Shown piece by piece: positions 7,378-15,935 of a stretch of 64,000 nt of DNA (position 1 is the first letter of the stretch; the number at the start of each line of letters is the position of its first letter). Origin of the DNA: Comamonadaceae bacterium. GTDB lineage: Bacteria > Pseudomonadota > Gammaproteobacteria > Burkholderiales > Burkholderiaceae_C. The position numbers were made by a program, and so were the translations under genes. The stretch is taken from NCBI GenBank assembly GCA_947372745.1, contig CANBUY010000005.1:1-64000 (forward strand), written 5' to 3'. The notes under the pieces were generated by a model. That model saw nothing but the letters and a program-made list of their open reading frames with translations. It was not told where the DNA came from and did not search any database.

Positions 7378-8905
7378 ATTGACCTCCCGCTGGCGTTTGA
7401 GTGGGCCAAAGGCCACTCATCCACTCCCCGATTTGCGTGACCGTGGCATCGGCAATCGCCACCGAGGGTGACAACTTGCCGTGGGCAATGACGTGCAGAC
7501 GGTCGCTCAGTTCAAACAACTCGTCCAACTCTTCGCTGACCACCAACACGGCACAACCGGCATCCCGCAGGGCCAATATCTCGCCCCTGATTTGCGCGGC
7601 AGCGCCCACATCCACCCCCCAAGTGGGCTGCGAGACGATGAACAGCTTGGGTTGGGCGTCAATTTCACGGCCCACAATAAATTTTTGCAAATTGCCACCT
7701 GACAGGGAACGGGCCACCGACTTGGGGCCCCCTGCTTTCACATTGAAACGTTGGATGAGGCTGGCCGCATGCGCTTCAAGTTGCGCCAGTTTGAGCCAGC
7801 CACCGGCAAAGCTCGGGTAGGCAATCGACTCGTTGCGGGTGAGCAGCAGGTTATGCGCCAAACCCAGCGTAGGCACCGCGCCCCGTCCCAGCCGCTCTTC
7901 GGGCACAAAGTGCAGCCCCAGTTTGCGGCGTCCGCCGGGGTGCAGTTGCGAAGCGTCCACCGATTCGATGTGGATGGACCCGGGTGCGGCCCGCACGTCT
8001 TCGCCCGACAAAGCATAAAGCAGTTCTTTTTGGCCATTGCCTGAAACACCGGCAATGCCCACCACTTCGCCAGCGCGCACGTTGAGGTGGATGCCGTCGA
8101 GGTCCACCCCAAACTGGTCGTCACGCGCCAAGCTCAGGTTTTTCACGGTTAATACGGCAGCGCCTACTTTGGGGGCATGCCGGGTCAAAAGCGGCGGCTC
8201 AGCGCCGATCATCATTTTGGAGAGCGAGGCGTTGGACTCTTCACCGGGGTTGCACACGCCTGTGACCTTACCGCCGCGAAGCACCGTACAGGCGTTGCAC
8301 AGCTCGCGAATCTCGTGCAGCTTGTGGCTGATGTACAAAATGCTGCAGCCCTCACTGGCCAGTTTTTTGAGCACCACAAACAATTTCTCCACCGCCTGAG
8401 GTGTCAGCACCGAGGTGGGCTCATCGAGAATCAGCAACTGCGGGTTGGTCAGCAGGGCGCGAATGATCTCGACCCGCTGCATCTCGCCCACACTCAAGGT
8501 GTGCACCGGGCGGCTGGGGTCAATGTCGAGCCCGTATTCGGAGGCTTTAGCCGTGATGCTGCGGGTGACCTCTTGCAGGCTCAAACCTTTGTTCAAACCC
8601 AGCCACACGTTTTCGGCCACGGTGATGGTGTCAAACAAACTGAAGTGCTGAAACACCATGCTGATGCCTAAAGCGCGCGCCTCTTGCGGGTTGCGCACCA
8701 CCACGGGGCGGCCATTGAACAGCACCACCCCGGCGTCGGGCTTGACCGCGCCGTAGATGATTTTCATGAGGGTGGATTTGCCCGCCCCGTTTTCACCGAG
8801 CACCGCGTGCGTCTCGCCCGGCATGACGGTGAGCGCCACCTCACTGTTGGCAATGACGCCGGGGTAGCTTTTGGTAATGCCGGTTAATTGAAGTCGGGGC
8901 GTCAT
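7364..8905 (-). CDS. ABC transporter ATP-binding protein with two nucleotide-binding domains (BMP/nucleoside type)
   Basis: Duplicated ATPase of 513 aa. Domain 1 has Walker A GENGAGKST (37-45), signature LSVGEMQ (137-143) and Walker B LILDEP (158-163). Domain 2 has a degenerate Walker A (GVSGNGQKE) and signature LSGGNLQKFIVGREI, the usual asymmetry in nucleoside and sugar importers. It powers the two permeases encoded immediately downstream. The ATG overlaps the TGA of the LysR gene (ATGA at 8902-8905), so regulator and transporter form one transcription unit, implying autoregulation of the whole operon. Confidence 0.93.
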   Translation of the reverse strand: MTPRLQLTGITKSYPGVIANSEVALTVMPGETHAVLGENGAGKSTLMKIIYGAVKPDAGVVLFNGRPVVVRNPQEARALGISMVFQHFSLFDTITVAENVWLGLNKGLSLQEVTRSITAKASEYGLDIDPSRPVHTLSVGEMQRVEIIRALLTNPQLLILDEPTSVLTPQAVEKLFVVLKKLASEGCSILYISHKLHEIRELCNACTVLRGGKVTGVCNPGEESNASLSKMMIGAEPPLLTRHAPKVGAAVLTVKNLSLARDDQFGVDLDGIHLNVRAGEVVGIAGVSGNGQKELLYALSGEDVRAAPGSIHIESVDASQLHPGGRRKLGLHFVPEERLGRGAVPTLGLAHNLLLTRNESIAYPSFAGGWLKLAQLEAHAASLIQRFNVKAGGPKSVARSLSGGNLQKFIVGREIDAQPKLFIVSQPTWGVDVGAAAQIRGEILALRDAGCAVLVVSEELDELFELSDRLHVIAHGKLSPSVAIADATVTQIGEWMSGLWPTQTPAGGQYAQA

Positions 8906-9855
8906 GGGGCAGCAGGGCTTCTCTCGTTTTTAGCTAAATGGGCGGCAACTGACTTGACGCGCTCGCGCAGCCATTTGGCCGAGGCCGAGGTGTGTTTGCG
9001 CTCGTGCCACAGTTGGTAATACATCAGTCGGGGAAACTCAATGGGACAGGGCAAAATTTTAACGGGCAGCGTGTCCACAAAACGCTCACAGTACTGCCTG
9101 CCCGTGGTCAAAACTAGCAAAGTTGATGCCACCATGGCAGGAATCAGCCCAAAATGTGGGCAGCGCGCAGTGATGTTGCGCATTAATCCCTGCGAGTCAA
9201 GGTAGTCGTCAATCACACCCTTGGCGCCCGGGTGCATGGCGCTGGGGGCAATGTGGTCAGCAGCCAGCCAAGCATCCGCATCCCAGCCGCGCCGAACAGC
9301 CGGGTGGTCTTTGGCCACCAGGCACACCACTTCATCATCAAACAAACGCCCCAGATGCAGGTCATCAGGCGGGGTGGGCCAGTTGCCGATCACCAAATCC
9401 AACTCCCCGTGCGCCAGCTTGGCCCGGTAATCGGAGGTGTCGGCCAGTGGGTCAATTTCAATGCGGCACAACGGCGCTTGTGATTTAATTTGCGCCACCA
9501 GTTGAGGCAAAAACAGGGGGTCAAGGTAGTCACTGGCCGCCAGGCGAAAGGTGTTGATCGCGGTGGCCGGCTCAAAGCCGCGTGCATCAGAAAACAACAT
9601 GGACGCCGCCTGCAAAATGCTGGCTGCTGGTGCCACCATGCGCAAAGCGGCATCGGTGGGCACCATGCCGCTGCCCGAGCGCACCAAAAGGGGGTCGCCT
9701 GCATAGTCGCGCAGGCGCTTCAGCGATGCGCTGACAGCAGGTTGGTGCATGCCCAGGCGGATAGCTGCTTTGGAAACGCTGCGTTCGGTAAGCACGGTGT
9801 GAAGGACCCTGATCAAATGAAGGTCTATCTTGTCAAAAATCGTGTGGTCTGTCAT
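8902..9855 (-). CDS. LysR-family transcriptional regulator of the purine transporter / xdh region
   Basis: LysR-type regulator, 317 aa. The N-terminal winged helix-turn-helix (about residues 10-68) reads DLHLIRVLHTVLTERSVSKAA then LGMHQPAVSASLKRLR; the remainder is a periplasmic-binding-protein-like effector domain. It is first in the minus-strand transporter operon and divergent from xdhA with 93 bp between start codons. It is therefore the obvious candidate regulator of both units, with a purine as likely effector. A GTCATA-N10-TATGAC palindrome at 9874-9895 in the shared promoter region is a plausible operator. Confidence 0.9.
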   Translation of the reverse strand: MTDHTIFDKIDLHLIRVLHTVLTERSVSKAAIRLGMHQPAVSASLKRLRDYAGDPLLVRSGSGMVPTDAALRMVAPAASILQAASMLFSDARGFEPATAINTFRLAASDYLDPLFLPQLVAQIKSQAPLCRIEIDPLADTSDYRAKLAHGELDLVIGNWPTPPDDLHLGRLFDDEVVCLVAKDHPAVRRGWDADAWLAADHIAPSAMHPGAKGVIDDYLDSQGLMRNITARCPHFGLIPAMVASTLLVLTTGRQYCERFVDTLPVKILPCPIEFPRLMYYQLWHERKHTSASAKWLRERVKSVAAHLAKNERSPAAP

Positions 9856-9864
9856 ACCTTGAAT

Positions 9865-9949
9865 TTGATGGGTGTCATAGTCTCGTGCTTATGACTGGCA
9901 AGCCTATCGTGTTTTACGCTACGCTGTTAATAAAAATTACACCCATCAA
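9865..9949. promoter_or_regulatory. Divergent promoter region with nested inverted repeats
   Basis: Two nested dyads are visible between the LysR gene and xdhA. The outer one is a perfect 11-bp repeat, TTGATGGGTGT (9865-9875) and ACACCCATCAA (9939-9949); its right arm touches the A of the xdhA start codon. The inner one is GTCATA (9874-9879) with TATGAC (9890-9895), a spacing compatible with a LysR dimer site. xdhA has no clear Shine-Dalgarno, so the outer arm could also affect translation. Confidence 0.55.
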
Positions 9950-11421
9950 TGAACCTTAATGTCCTTCAATTTGTGCGACGCGGCGAACTGGTCTCGCTGC
10001 GCAATGTACCACCCACCCGCACCCTGCTGGAGGTTTTGCGCGAAGATTTGCAATGCACCGGTACCAAAGAGGGTTGCAACGAAGGTGACTGCGGGGCCTG
10101 CACCGTGGTGCTGGGTGAAGCCAAAGACGGCCGCATCCACTACAGCGCCGTCAACAGTTGCATCCGCTTGGCCCATTCGGTGAATGGCTTGGCGCTTTGG
10201 ACGGTTGAGGACATCGCTTCTACGGACGGCACACTGCACCCGGCGCAACAAGCGCTGGTGCAGTGTCACGCCAGTCAGTGCGGCTTTTGCACGCCGGGAT
10301 TTGCCATGAGTTTGTTTGGCCTGTACCAAAACCAGCAGGGCAAAACTGAGCCCATTTCCAGAGCGCAGGCCATGGCGTCCCTCTCGGGAAATTTATGTCG
10401 CTGCACGGGTTACCGGCCCATTGTGGAGGCGGCCCTGCAGATGGGGGACCTGCACCCAGTGCACGTCAATGAAGCGGAATTGCTACAAAAAATGGAGCTT
10501 ATAAAGCATACCCCCATTGGCCAAGAGCCGGATTCATCCTATATTTCGCCCACCAGCTTGCCAGCGCTGTTAAGCGCACGCACCCAGCACCCCCAAGCGC
10601 AAATCGTGGCGGGCTGCACCGATGTAGGACTGTGGATCAACAAGTTGCACATGGCCTTTGCGCAGGTGCTGGACGTGAGCCGGGTGCAGGAGCTCAGGCA
10701 GATTGAAGACCACCCGCATGAGTTGCACATTGGCGCCGCCGCCACCCTGACCCAAGCCTTTGCCGCCTTGGTAGCCGACCGCCCTCACCTGCACACCTTT
10801 GCTACCCGCTTTGCCGGACTGCCGGTGCGCAACGCGGGGACGCTCGGTGGCAACGTGGCCAATGGCTCGCCGATTGGCGACACCATGCCCTTGCTCATCG
10901 CGCTGGGCAGCCGCATCGTGCTGATGAGTGAGCAAGGCCAGCGAGAGCTGCAACTGGAAGATTTTTATGTGGGCTACCGAAAAAATTTGCTCGCTGCCGA
11001 TGAAGTGCTGGCGTGGATCAAGGTGCCCAAAGCCACACCGGGTGAGTTGTCTCGGGTTTTTAAGATCAGCAAACGGTTTGAGGACGACATCTCGGCGGTT
11101 TGCCTGGCGCTACAACTCCGGATTGAAGACGGTCATGTTCGACTCGCCTCGATAGGTGCCGGAGGTGTCGCGGCCACGCCCGTGCGCGCCAAGCAAACCG
11201 AAGCTGCCTTGCGCAATCAACCCTGGACGCAAGCCACCGTCACCCAAGCCATGGCCACCTTGCGCCAGGAATTCACGCCCCTGACCGACCTGCGCGCCAG
11301 CGCCGCCTACCGCGTGCAGGTACTGGGCAATTTGCTGCAACGCTTCTGGCTGGAAAGCCAAGGGGCAAAAAACATCAACCTGGAAGACTTTGACTTGACT
11401 GATTTGGAGTCACCCGTATGA
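9949..11421 (+). CDS. xdhA: Xanthine dehydrogenase small subunit (2x[2Fe-2S] and FAD)
   Basis: 490 aa small subunit of a bacterial xanthine dehydrogenase, which oxidises hypoxanthine and xanthine to urate with NAD. The N-terminal ferredoxin-type cluster has CNEGDCGAC (Cys43, 48, 51) and a further Cys near 71. The second cluster has QCGFCTPGF and GNLCRCTGYRP (about 108-152). The FAD domain follows, with VAGCTDVGLW and AGTLGGNVANGSPIGD, then the CO dehydrogenase flavoprotein C-terminal domain. In a linker around residue 180 there is a TTGCTACAAAAAATGGAGC stretch resembling the intragenic repeat seen elsewhere in the window. The stop overlaps the ATG of a small bridge ORF (ATGA). xdhC, the cofactor-insertion chaperone, is not in the window. 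Confidence 0.95.
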   Translation: MNLNVLQFVRRGELVSLRNVPPTRTLLEVLREDLQCTGTKEGCNEGDCGACTVVLGEAKDGRIHYSAVNSCIRLAHSVNGLALWTVEDIASTDGTLHPAQQALVQCHASQCGFCTPGFAMSLFGLYQNQQGKTEPISRAQAMASLSGNLCRCTGYRPIVEAALQMGDLHPVHVNEAELLQKMELIKHTPIGQEPDSSYISPTSLPALLSARTQHPQAQIVAGCTDVGLWINKLHMAFAQVLDVSRVQELRQIEDHPHELHIGAAATLTQAFAALVADRPHLHTFATRFAGLPVRNAGTLGGNVANGSPIGDTMPLLIALGSRIVLMSEQGQRELQLEDFYVGYRKNLLAADEVLAWIKVPKATPGELSRVFKISKRFEDDISAVCLALQLRIEDGHVRLASIGAGGVAATPVRAKQTEAALRNQPWTQATVTQAMATLRQEFTPLTDLRASAAYRVQVLGNLLQRFWLESQGAKNINLEDFDLTDLESPV

Positions 11422-11549
11422 ACACCACACCGGTCCTCACACCTAAGCCCGTCGCTGCGAGCGAAGCGCGGCAGTCCATGAACCCTTGGCTCGGCACGAT
11501 GGATTGCCGCGCTTCGCTCGCAATGACGAGACGGTGGGGTGCGGCATGA
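11418..11549 (+). CDS. Small bridge ORF between xdhA and xdhB, made largely of a REP-like repeat
   Basis: A 43-codon open frame starts at the ATG overlapping the xdhA stop (ATGA, 11418-11421) and ends at a TGA overlapping the ATG of xdhB (ATGA, 11546-11549). Residues about 12-37 are encoded by the two arms of an inverted repeat (11450-11479 and 11499-11528). The first 11 residues (MNTTPVLTPKP) look like an ordinary XdhB N-terminus. My reading is that the repeat inserted near the 5' end of xdhB, threw the original start out of frame, and left a translated bridge that still hands ribosomes from xdhA to xdhB. Whether the peptide has a function is unknown. Confidence 0.5.
   Translation: MNTTPVLTPKPVAASEARQSMNPWLGTMDCRASLAMTRRWGAA
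11450..11528. repeat. REP-like inverted repeat element (two 30-bp arms)
   Basis: Left arm 11450-11479 and right arm 11499-11528 are reverse complements with 3 mismatches in 30, separated by 19 bp. The core on one strand is TTGCGAGCGAAGCGCGGCA. Related single arms occur at 46411-46440 (end of fcl) and 47403-47434 (end of manC), so this is a dispersed family. It can fold into a long hairpin in the xdhA-xdhB transcript. Confidence 0.9.
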
Positions 11550-13855
11550 GCGCGGCGGGGCAATCCAAGGTGCATGAGAGTGCGGTGGCGCAGGTGGCGG
11601 GCGCGGTCAATTACGTGGATGATTTGCCGGAGGTGCGGGGCACGCTTTACGCGGCGCCCATTTTGTCCACCGTGGCACACGGGCAGCTCTTGGGGGTGAA
11701 CTTTGATGCAGCGCGGGCCATGCCGGGCGTGCGCGGCATCGTGCTGGCAGGCGATGTGCCCGGCCACGCCATGCTGGCCGCGTTTGCGGGCGATGAGCCC
11801 GTGTTTGCCACTGACAACGTGCAGCACATCGGCCAAGTCATCGGCTTGGTGGTGGCTGAGACGGTAATGCAGGCCCGCCACGCCGCACGATGCGTGCAGC
11901 TCAACATCTCCGCCCTGCCGGCTATTTTGAGCATCAAAGACGCCCTGGCCGCCCAAAGCTATGTACTGCCACCAGTCTTCGTCAACCGGGGCGATGCAGG
12001 CCAGGCGCTGGCCCGCGCCCCCCACACCCTGAGCGGCACGCTGGAGGTCGGCGGGCAAGAGCACTTCTATTTAGAAGGCCAGATTGCCTACGTGCTGCCC
12101 CAAGAGCAAAACCAGTGGGTGGTGCACTCCAGCACCCAGCACCCTGGTGAAGTGCAGCACTGGGTGGCCCACGCTTTAGGCCTGGACAACCACGCCGTGC
12201 GCGTGGAATGCCGGCGCATGGGCGGCGGCTTTGGGGGCAAAGAAACGCAGGCCGGTCACCTGGCCGTGTGGGCGGCGGTGGCGGCACACAAGTTCAAATG
12301 CCCCATCAAACTGCGCCTTGACCGCGACGACGACTTCATGGTCACCGGCAAGCGTCACCCCTTTGCCTATGAATACACCGCAGGTTTTGATGACACCGGA
12401 CGCCTGTGCGGCTTACAACTCATGATGGCCGCCAACTGCGGCTTCAGCGCGGACCTGTCCGGCCCGGTGGCCGACCGCGCCATCTTTCACGCCGACAACG
12501 CCTACTTTTTAGAAGACGTGGCCATTGCGTCTTACCGCTGCAAGCTCAACACCCAAAGCCACACCGCCTTTCGCGGCTTTGGCGGGCCGCAGGGCATGAT
12601 CGTTATGGAAGCCATTTTGAGCGACATCGCCCGCCACCTGGGGATTGATGCCTTGGACGTGCGCCTGCGCAACCTCTACGACGAAGACCTGACTGGCAAC
12701 CCCGCGCAGCCCACCCAGGCCCGCAACACCACGCACTACGGCATGCGTGTAGAAGACAACATCTTGCAGCCATTGCTATCAAAATTGGAGCTGTCTTCGC
12801 ACTACCGTCAGCGTCGTGAGGCAATTTTGGCTTATAACGCCAAAAACCCGGTCATTCAGCGCGGCATCGCCCTCACGCCGGTCAAGTTTGGAATTTCGTT
12901 TACCGCCACGCTCTTTAACCAAGCCGGCGCGCTGGTGCATGTGTACCTGGACGGCAGCGTGGAGGTCAACCACGGCGGCACCGAAATGGGCCAGGGCCTC
13001 AACACCAAAGTGGCGCAAATTGTGGCGGATGAATTGGGTGTGGCCTTTGAGCGCGTGCGGGTGAGCGCCACCGACACCAGCAAAATCCCCAACGCCAGCG
13101 CCACTGCAGCCTCCGCTGGCACCGACTTGAATGGCCGCGCCGCCCAGTTTGCCGCGCGCCATGTGCGCGACAATTTGGCGCAGTTTGTGTGCGGCCTGGA
13201 CAGCTGCGGTGCTGGGGCCGTGACCTTTTTAGCAGGCCAAGTCTTGTCCCCCAAAACCACCCGCTCATTTGACGAGGTGGTGAAACTGGCCTACGCCAAC
13301 CGCATCCAGCTCTGGAGCGACGGCTTTTACCGCACGCCCAAAATCCACTACGACAAAGCCACGCTCACGGGCCGCCCTTTTTACTACTTTGCCTATGGCG
13401 CGGCCTGCACCGAAGTCGCCATTGACACCCTGACGGGCGAGAGCCGCGTGCTCAAAGTGGACATCCTGCATGACGTGGGGCAAAGCATCAACCCCGCCAT
13501 CGACCTGGGGCAAATTGAAGGCGGCTTCGTGCAAGGCATGGGCTGGCTCACCACCGAGCAACTGGTCTGGAACGACAAAGGGAATTTAAGCACCCACGCC
13601 CCCAGCACCTACAAAATACCCACCGCAGGCGACGTGCCCGCGCACTTCAAGGTGAACTTTTGGCCCGAGCCCAACAGGGAAGATAACGTGTTTGGCTCCA
13701 AGGCTGTGGGCGAGCCGCCCTTCATGCTGGCTATCAGTGTGTTTGAGGCTTTGCGTGATGCGGTGGCGCAGGCGCGGGGACCTGATCTGGTTTGTGTGAA
13801 TTTGACAGCACCTGCCACGCCTGAAAACATCCTGAAAGCCTTGAAAGAGCAGTAA
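11546..13855 (+). CDS. xdhB: Xanthine dehydrogenase large, molybdopterin-binding subunit
   Basis: 769 aa molybdenum subunit that carries the catalytic site for purine hydroxylation. Motifs: GGGFGGKE and HTAFRGFGGPQG for the Moco/pyranopterin contacts, GTEMGQGLNTK, SATAASAGTDLNG and near the C-terminus AVGEPPFMLA, whose Glu is the catalytic base. The start at 11546 follows GGTGGGG and overlaps the stop of the bridge ORF; in-frame codons further upstream lie inside the inserted repeat. Its N-terminus therefore lacks about ten residues that most XdhB proteins have before the HESA..HV.G...Y.DD segment. A copy of the Comamonadaceae-type intragenic repeat lies at 12773-12833. Confidence 0.95.
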   Translation: MSAAGQSKVHESAVAQVAGAVNYVDDLPEVRGTLYAAPILSTVAHGQLLGVNFDAARAMPGVRGIVLAGDVPGHAMLAAFAGDEPVFATDNVQHIGQVIGLVVAETVMQARHAARCVQLNISALPAILSIKDALAAQSYVLPPVFVNRGDAGQALARAPHTLSGTLEVGGQEHFYLEGQIAYVLPQEQNQWVVHSSTQHPGEVQHWVAHALGLDNHAVRVECRRMGGGFGGKETQAGHLAVWAAVAAHKFKCPIKLRLDRDDDFMVTGKRHPFAYEYTAGFDDTGRLCGLQLMMAANCGFSADLSGPVADRAIFHADNAYFLEDVAIASYRCKLNTQSHTAFRGFGGPQGMIVMEAILSDIARHLGIDALDVRLRNLYDEDLTGNPAQPTQARNTTHYGMRVEDNILQPLLSKLELSSHYRQRREAILAYNAKNPVIQRGIALTPVKFGISFTATLFNQAGALVHVYLDGSVEVNHGGTEMGQGLNTKVAQIVADELGVAFERVRVSATDTSKIPNASATAASAGTDLNGRAAQFAARHVRDNLAQFVCGLDSCGAGAVTFLAGQVLSPKTTRSFDEVVKLAYANRIQLWSDGFYRTPKIHYDKATLTGRPFYYFAYGAACTEVAIDTLTGESRVLKVDILHDVGQSINPAIDLGQIEGGFVQGMGWLTTEQLVWNDKGNLSTHAPSTYKIPTAGDVPAHFKVNFWPEPNREDNVFGSKAVGEPPFMLAISVFEALRDAVAQARGPDLVCVNLTAPATPENILKALKEQ
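12773..12833. repeat. Intragenic repeat copy in xdhB
   Basis: A TTGCTATCAAAATTGGAGCTG start and a GAGGCAATTTTGGCTT end, with a GC-rich middle, match the pattern of the copies in rarA, the CDP-alcohol phosphatidyltransferase gene and the ORF at the right edge. It keeps the xdhB frame open and encodes about 20 residues in a surface-type linker. Confidence 0.5.
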
Positions 13856-13877
13856 ACCGACTGCCCGACAAAGGAGC

Positions 13878-14501
13878 CTAAACCCCGGCTAAAGACTTCA
13901 GGCCGTTAGGATCCACCAAGTTCAGCAAGCGCCCAGAGCCACTGATCATGCTGCGCTCGCGCAAGTGACGCAGCACGCGCGACAAGGTCTCGGGGGCGAT
14001 GCCTAGCTGGGCGGCAATGGAGCGTTTGCGCTCCTGAAGTTGCACGGCCATCACGCCTTTTTCACCCGTTTTAGCATGCCGCAGCAACCACTCCGCGCAG
14101 CGCGCTTCGGCGTCTTTGGCAAGCCGACTAACCGCCAGCTCAGTTTGCTGACGGTGCGCCATGGCCACATCGTGCAAAACTTCTTGAACAGCCTGAGGTA
14201 AATCGGACAAGATTTGTCGAAACTCAGCGACCGCCATTTGGCGCAAACACACATCGGTGTCGGCAATGGCATCAACGGCGTTGGGTAGATTCAAGACAGC
14301 CGATGTCGCCTCCAGCCAGCAAGGGCCTTCCACTGCGCCCAACTGGTGCTCCATAGCAGCACCCTCCATGATGCCCAGTGAAACCCGACCCGATTCAAGA
14401 TAGCTGACCCAAGGCGACGACTCCGCTCGCCTGAGCAAAGCCTCACCCCGAATGGCAAATTTCTTTTCAGCAGGTAGTTGGGATAGTTGGACTGGATGCA
14501 T
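13878..14501 (-). CDS. Crp/Fnr-family transcriptional regulator
   Basis: 207 aa regulator with an N-terminal cNMP-binding-like beta-roll (to about residue 110), a dimer helix (about 110-140) and a C-terminal winged helix whose recognition helix reads APETLSRVLRHLRER. The PETLSR sequence is like the E..SR of FNR-type recognition helices. There is no N-terminal Cys cluster; the few cysteines (near residues 61, 85 and 134) do not match an FNR [4Fe-4S] site, so it is not a canonical oxygen sensor. It is convergent with xdhB (22 bp apart) and downstream of the tartrate operon on the same strand. Its target is unknown. Confidence 0.88.
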   Translation of the reverse strand: MHPVQLSQLPAEKKFAIRGEALLRRAESSPWVSYLESGRVSLGIMEGAAMEHQLGAVEGPCWLEATSAVLNLPNAVDAIADTDVCLRQMAVAEFRQILSDLPQAVQEVLHDVAMAHRQQTELAVSRLAKDAEARCAEWLLRHAKTGEKGVMAVQLQERKRSIAAQLGIAPETLSRVLRHLRERSMISGSGRLLNLVDPNGLKSLAGV

Positions 14502-14566
14502 GCGATTGACTATGCAGTCCCTGCCCCACTTTAGCCTTGATTGAAATCAAGAGGGCTTTAGAAAAA

Positions 14567-15883
14567 TCACAAAACCAAAACAACCCGAAAATCATTCACA
14601 TTGGTAAAGCTTGGGCCGGTGACGACCAAATCACCCAGGGCATCAAAGTAACCATACGCATCATTGCGGTCCAGGTAGTGGTCAATCTTCATATTCAAGG
14701 TCAGGGATCGACTCAGGGTACTGGGTTCGACCCAAGCACCCGCGTTGTCCTCAACGCCATCAATGCCATCGGTGTCTGCCGCCAAGGCAAACACACCTTT
14801 CTGCCCTTGTAGGGCAAGTGCCAGACCCAGACAAAATTCACCCGCGCGCCCACCGCGCCCACGCGGCGTGCCCGGCAACTGAGGACGAATGGTCACGGTG
14901 GTTTCGCCACCACTTAAAAAGACGCAGGGCTTGGAAAACGGTTGCCCCTTCAAGGCCACAGCACGGGCCAGCGCAGCGTGTACCTTGCCTACTTCGCGTG
15001 ATTCGCCTTCCATCTCGTCACTCAAAATATAGGCGTTCAGACCGGCCGCCCGGGCCGCCTCGGCAGCCGTCTCCAGCGACTGCTGGGGGGTGGCGATCAG
15101 GTGCAGGGCATGTCCGTCAAAAGCGGAGTCGCCAGGTTTTGGCGTCTCAAGCTGACCCTGTTGGAGCAAGCTCAGAACCGCGTCGGGCACTTCAATTTTG
15201 TAGCGCGCCAAGATGGAGAGCGCATCCGCGCAGCTGGTGGCATCGGGCACGGTGGGCCCGCTGGCGATGATGGACGGGTCATCACCCGGGACATCACTGA
15301 TGGTGAGCGTGACCACCTGTGCCGGAAAACACGCCAGCGCCAAGCGCCCGCCTTTGATGCGGGAGAGGTGCTTGCGCACGCAGTTCATCTCGGCAATGTT
15401 GGCACCACTGTTGAGCAGGGCTTGGTTGATGCGCTGCTTGTCTTCAAGCGTCAGGCCGTCTGCCGGAAGGGTCAACAGTGCGGATCCACCGCCCGAGATC
15501 AGGCAGAGCACCAAGTCATCTTTGGTCAGGCCTTGCGTCAAGGCCAGCATGCGCTGCGCGGCTTGCAAACCCGCTGAATCGGGCACCGGGTGGGCGGCCT
15601 CAATCACTTCGATACGCGAGGGCAAACCGTCTGGACGCTTTGGTGTGTGGTGGTAACGGGTAACGACCAAACCACTCAGCAGGGCGTCAGCCGGCCAAAA
15701 AGCCTCCACGGCTTGCGCCATCGCGCCGCCAGCTTTTCCGGCGCCCAGCACGAGAGTGCGGCCTTTGGGTGGCTTGGGCAAAAAAGCGGCTGTATTGTGA
15801 AGCGGCAGCGCCCGTTTGACGGCGGTATCAAACAAATACTCAAGGAACTGGCGGGGCTGATCAGCAGGATGAGGGGCGGTCAT
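14567..15883 (-). CDS. ttuD: Glycerate 2-kinase / hydroxypyruvate reductase family protein (TtuD type)
   Basis: 438 aa protein of the MOFRL-type glycerate kinase family, historically called hydroxypyruvate reductase in the ttu tartrate operon. It phosphorylates D-glycerate to 2-phosphoglycerate, the exit step from tartrate degradation. Visible motifs include LVLGAGKAGGAMAQAVE, VLCLISGGGSALL, FLSGGETTVT and FALAADTDGIDG. ATG 15883 is preceded by GGAGA, and the protein then begins close to the usual family N-terminus. It is last in the minus-strand operon ttuC - Bug-type binding protein - ttuD, 52 bp after the binding protein gene. Confidence 0.9.
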   Translation of the reverse strand: MTAPHPADQPRQFLEYLFDTAVKRALPLHNTAAFLPKPPKGRTLVLGAGKAGGAMAQAVEAFWPADALLSGLVVTRYHHTPKRPDGLPSRIEVIEAAHPVPDSAGLQAAQRMLALTQGLTKDDLVLCLISGGGSALLTLPADGLTLEDKQRINQALLNSGANIAEMNCVRKHLSRIKGGRLALACFPAQVVTLTISDVPGDDPSIIASGPTVPDATSCADALSILARYKIEVPDAVLSLLQQGQLETPKPGDSAFDGHALHLIATPQQSLETAAEAARAAGLNAYILSDEMEGESREVGKVHAALARAVALKGQPFSKPCVFLSGGETTVTIRPQLPGTPRGRGGRAGEFCLGLALALQGQKGVFALAADTDGIDGVEDNAGAWVEPSTLSRSLTLNMKIDHYLDRNDAYGYFDALGDLVVTGPSFTNVNDFRVVLVL

Positions 15884-15935
15884 GAGAAGGTCTCCAATAG
15901 TGAGGAATTGTCGCCTATGCCCCTCTATGCAAAAT

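Noticed and set aside
11450-11528. Treating the xdhA-xdhB repeat as a frameshift that kills xdhB
   Set aside because: The frame from ATG 11546 is intact for 769 codons with all molybdenum-site motifs, and ATGA overlaps restore coupling.
13878-14501. Naming the Crp/Fnr protein as FNR or as an oxygen sensor
   Set aside because: It lacks the N-terminal cysteine cluster; only the recognition helix is FNR-like.
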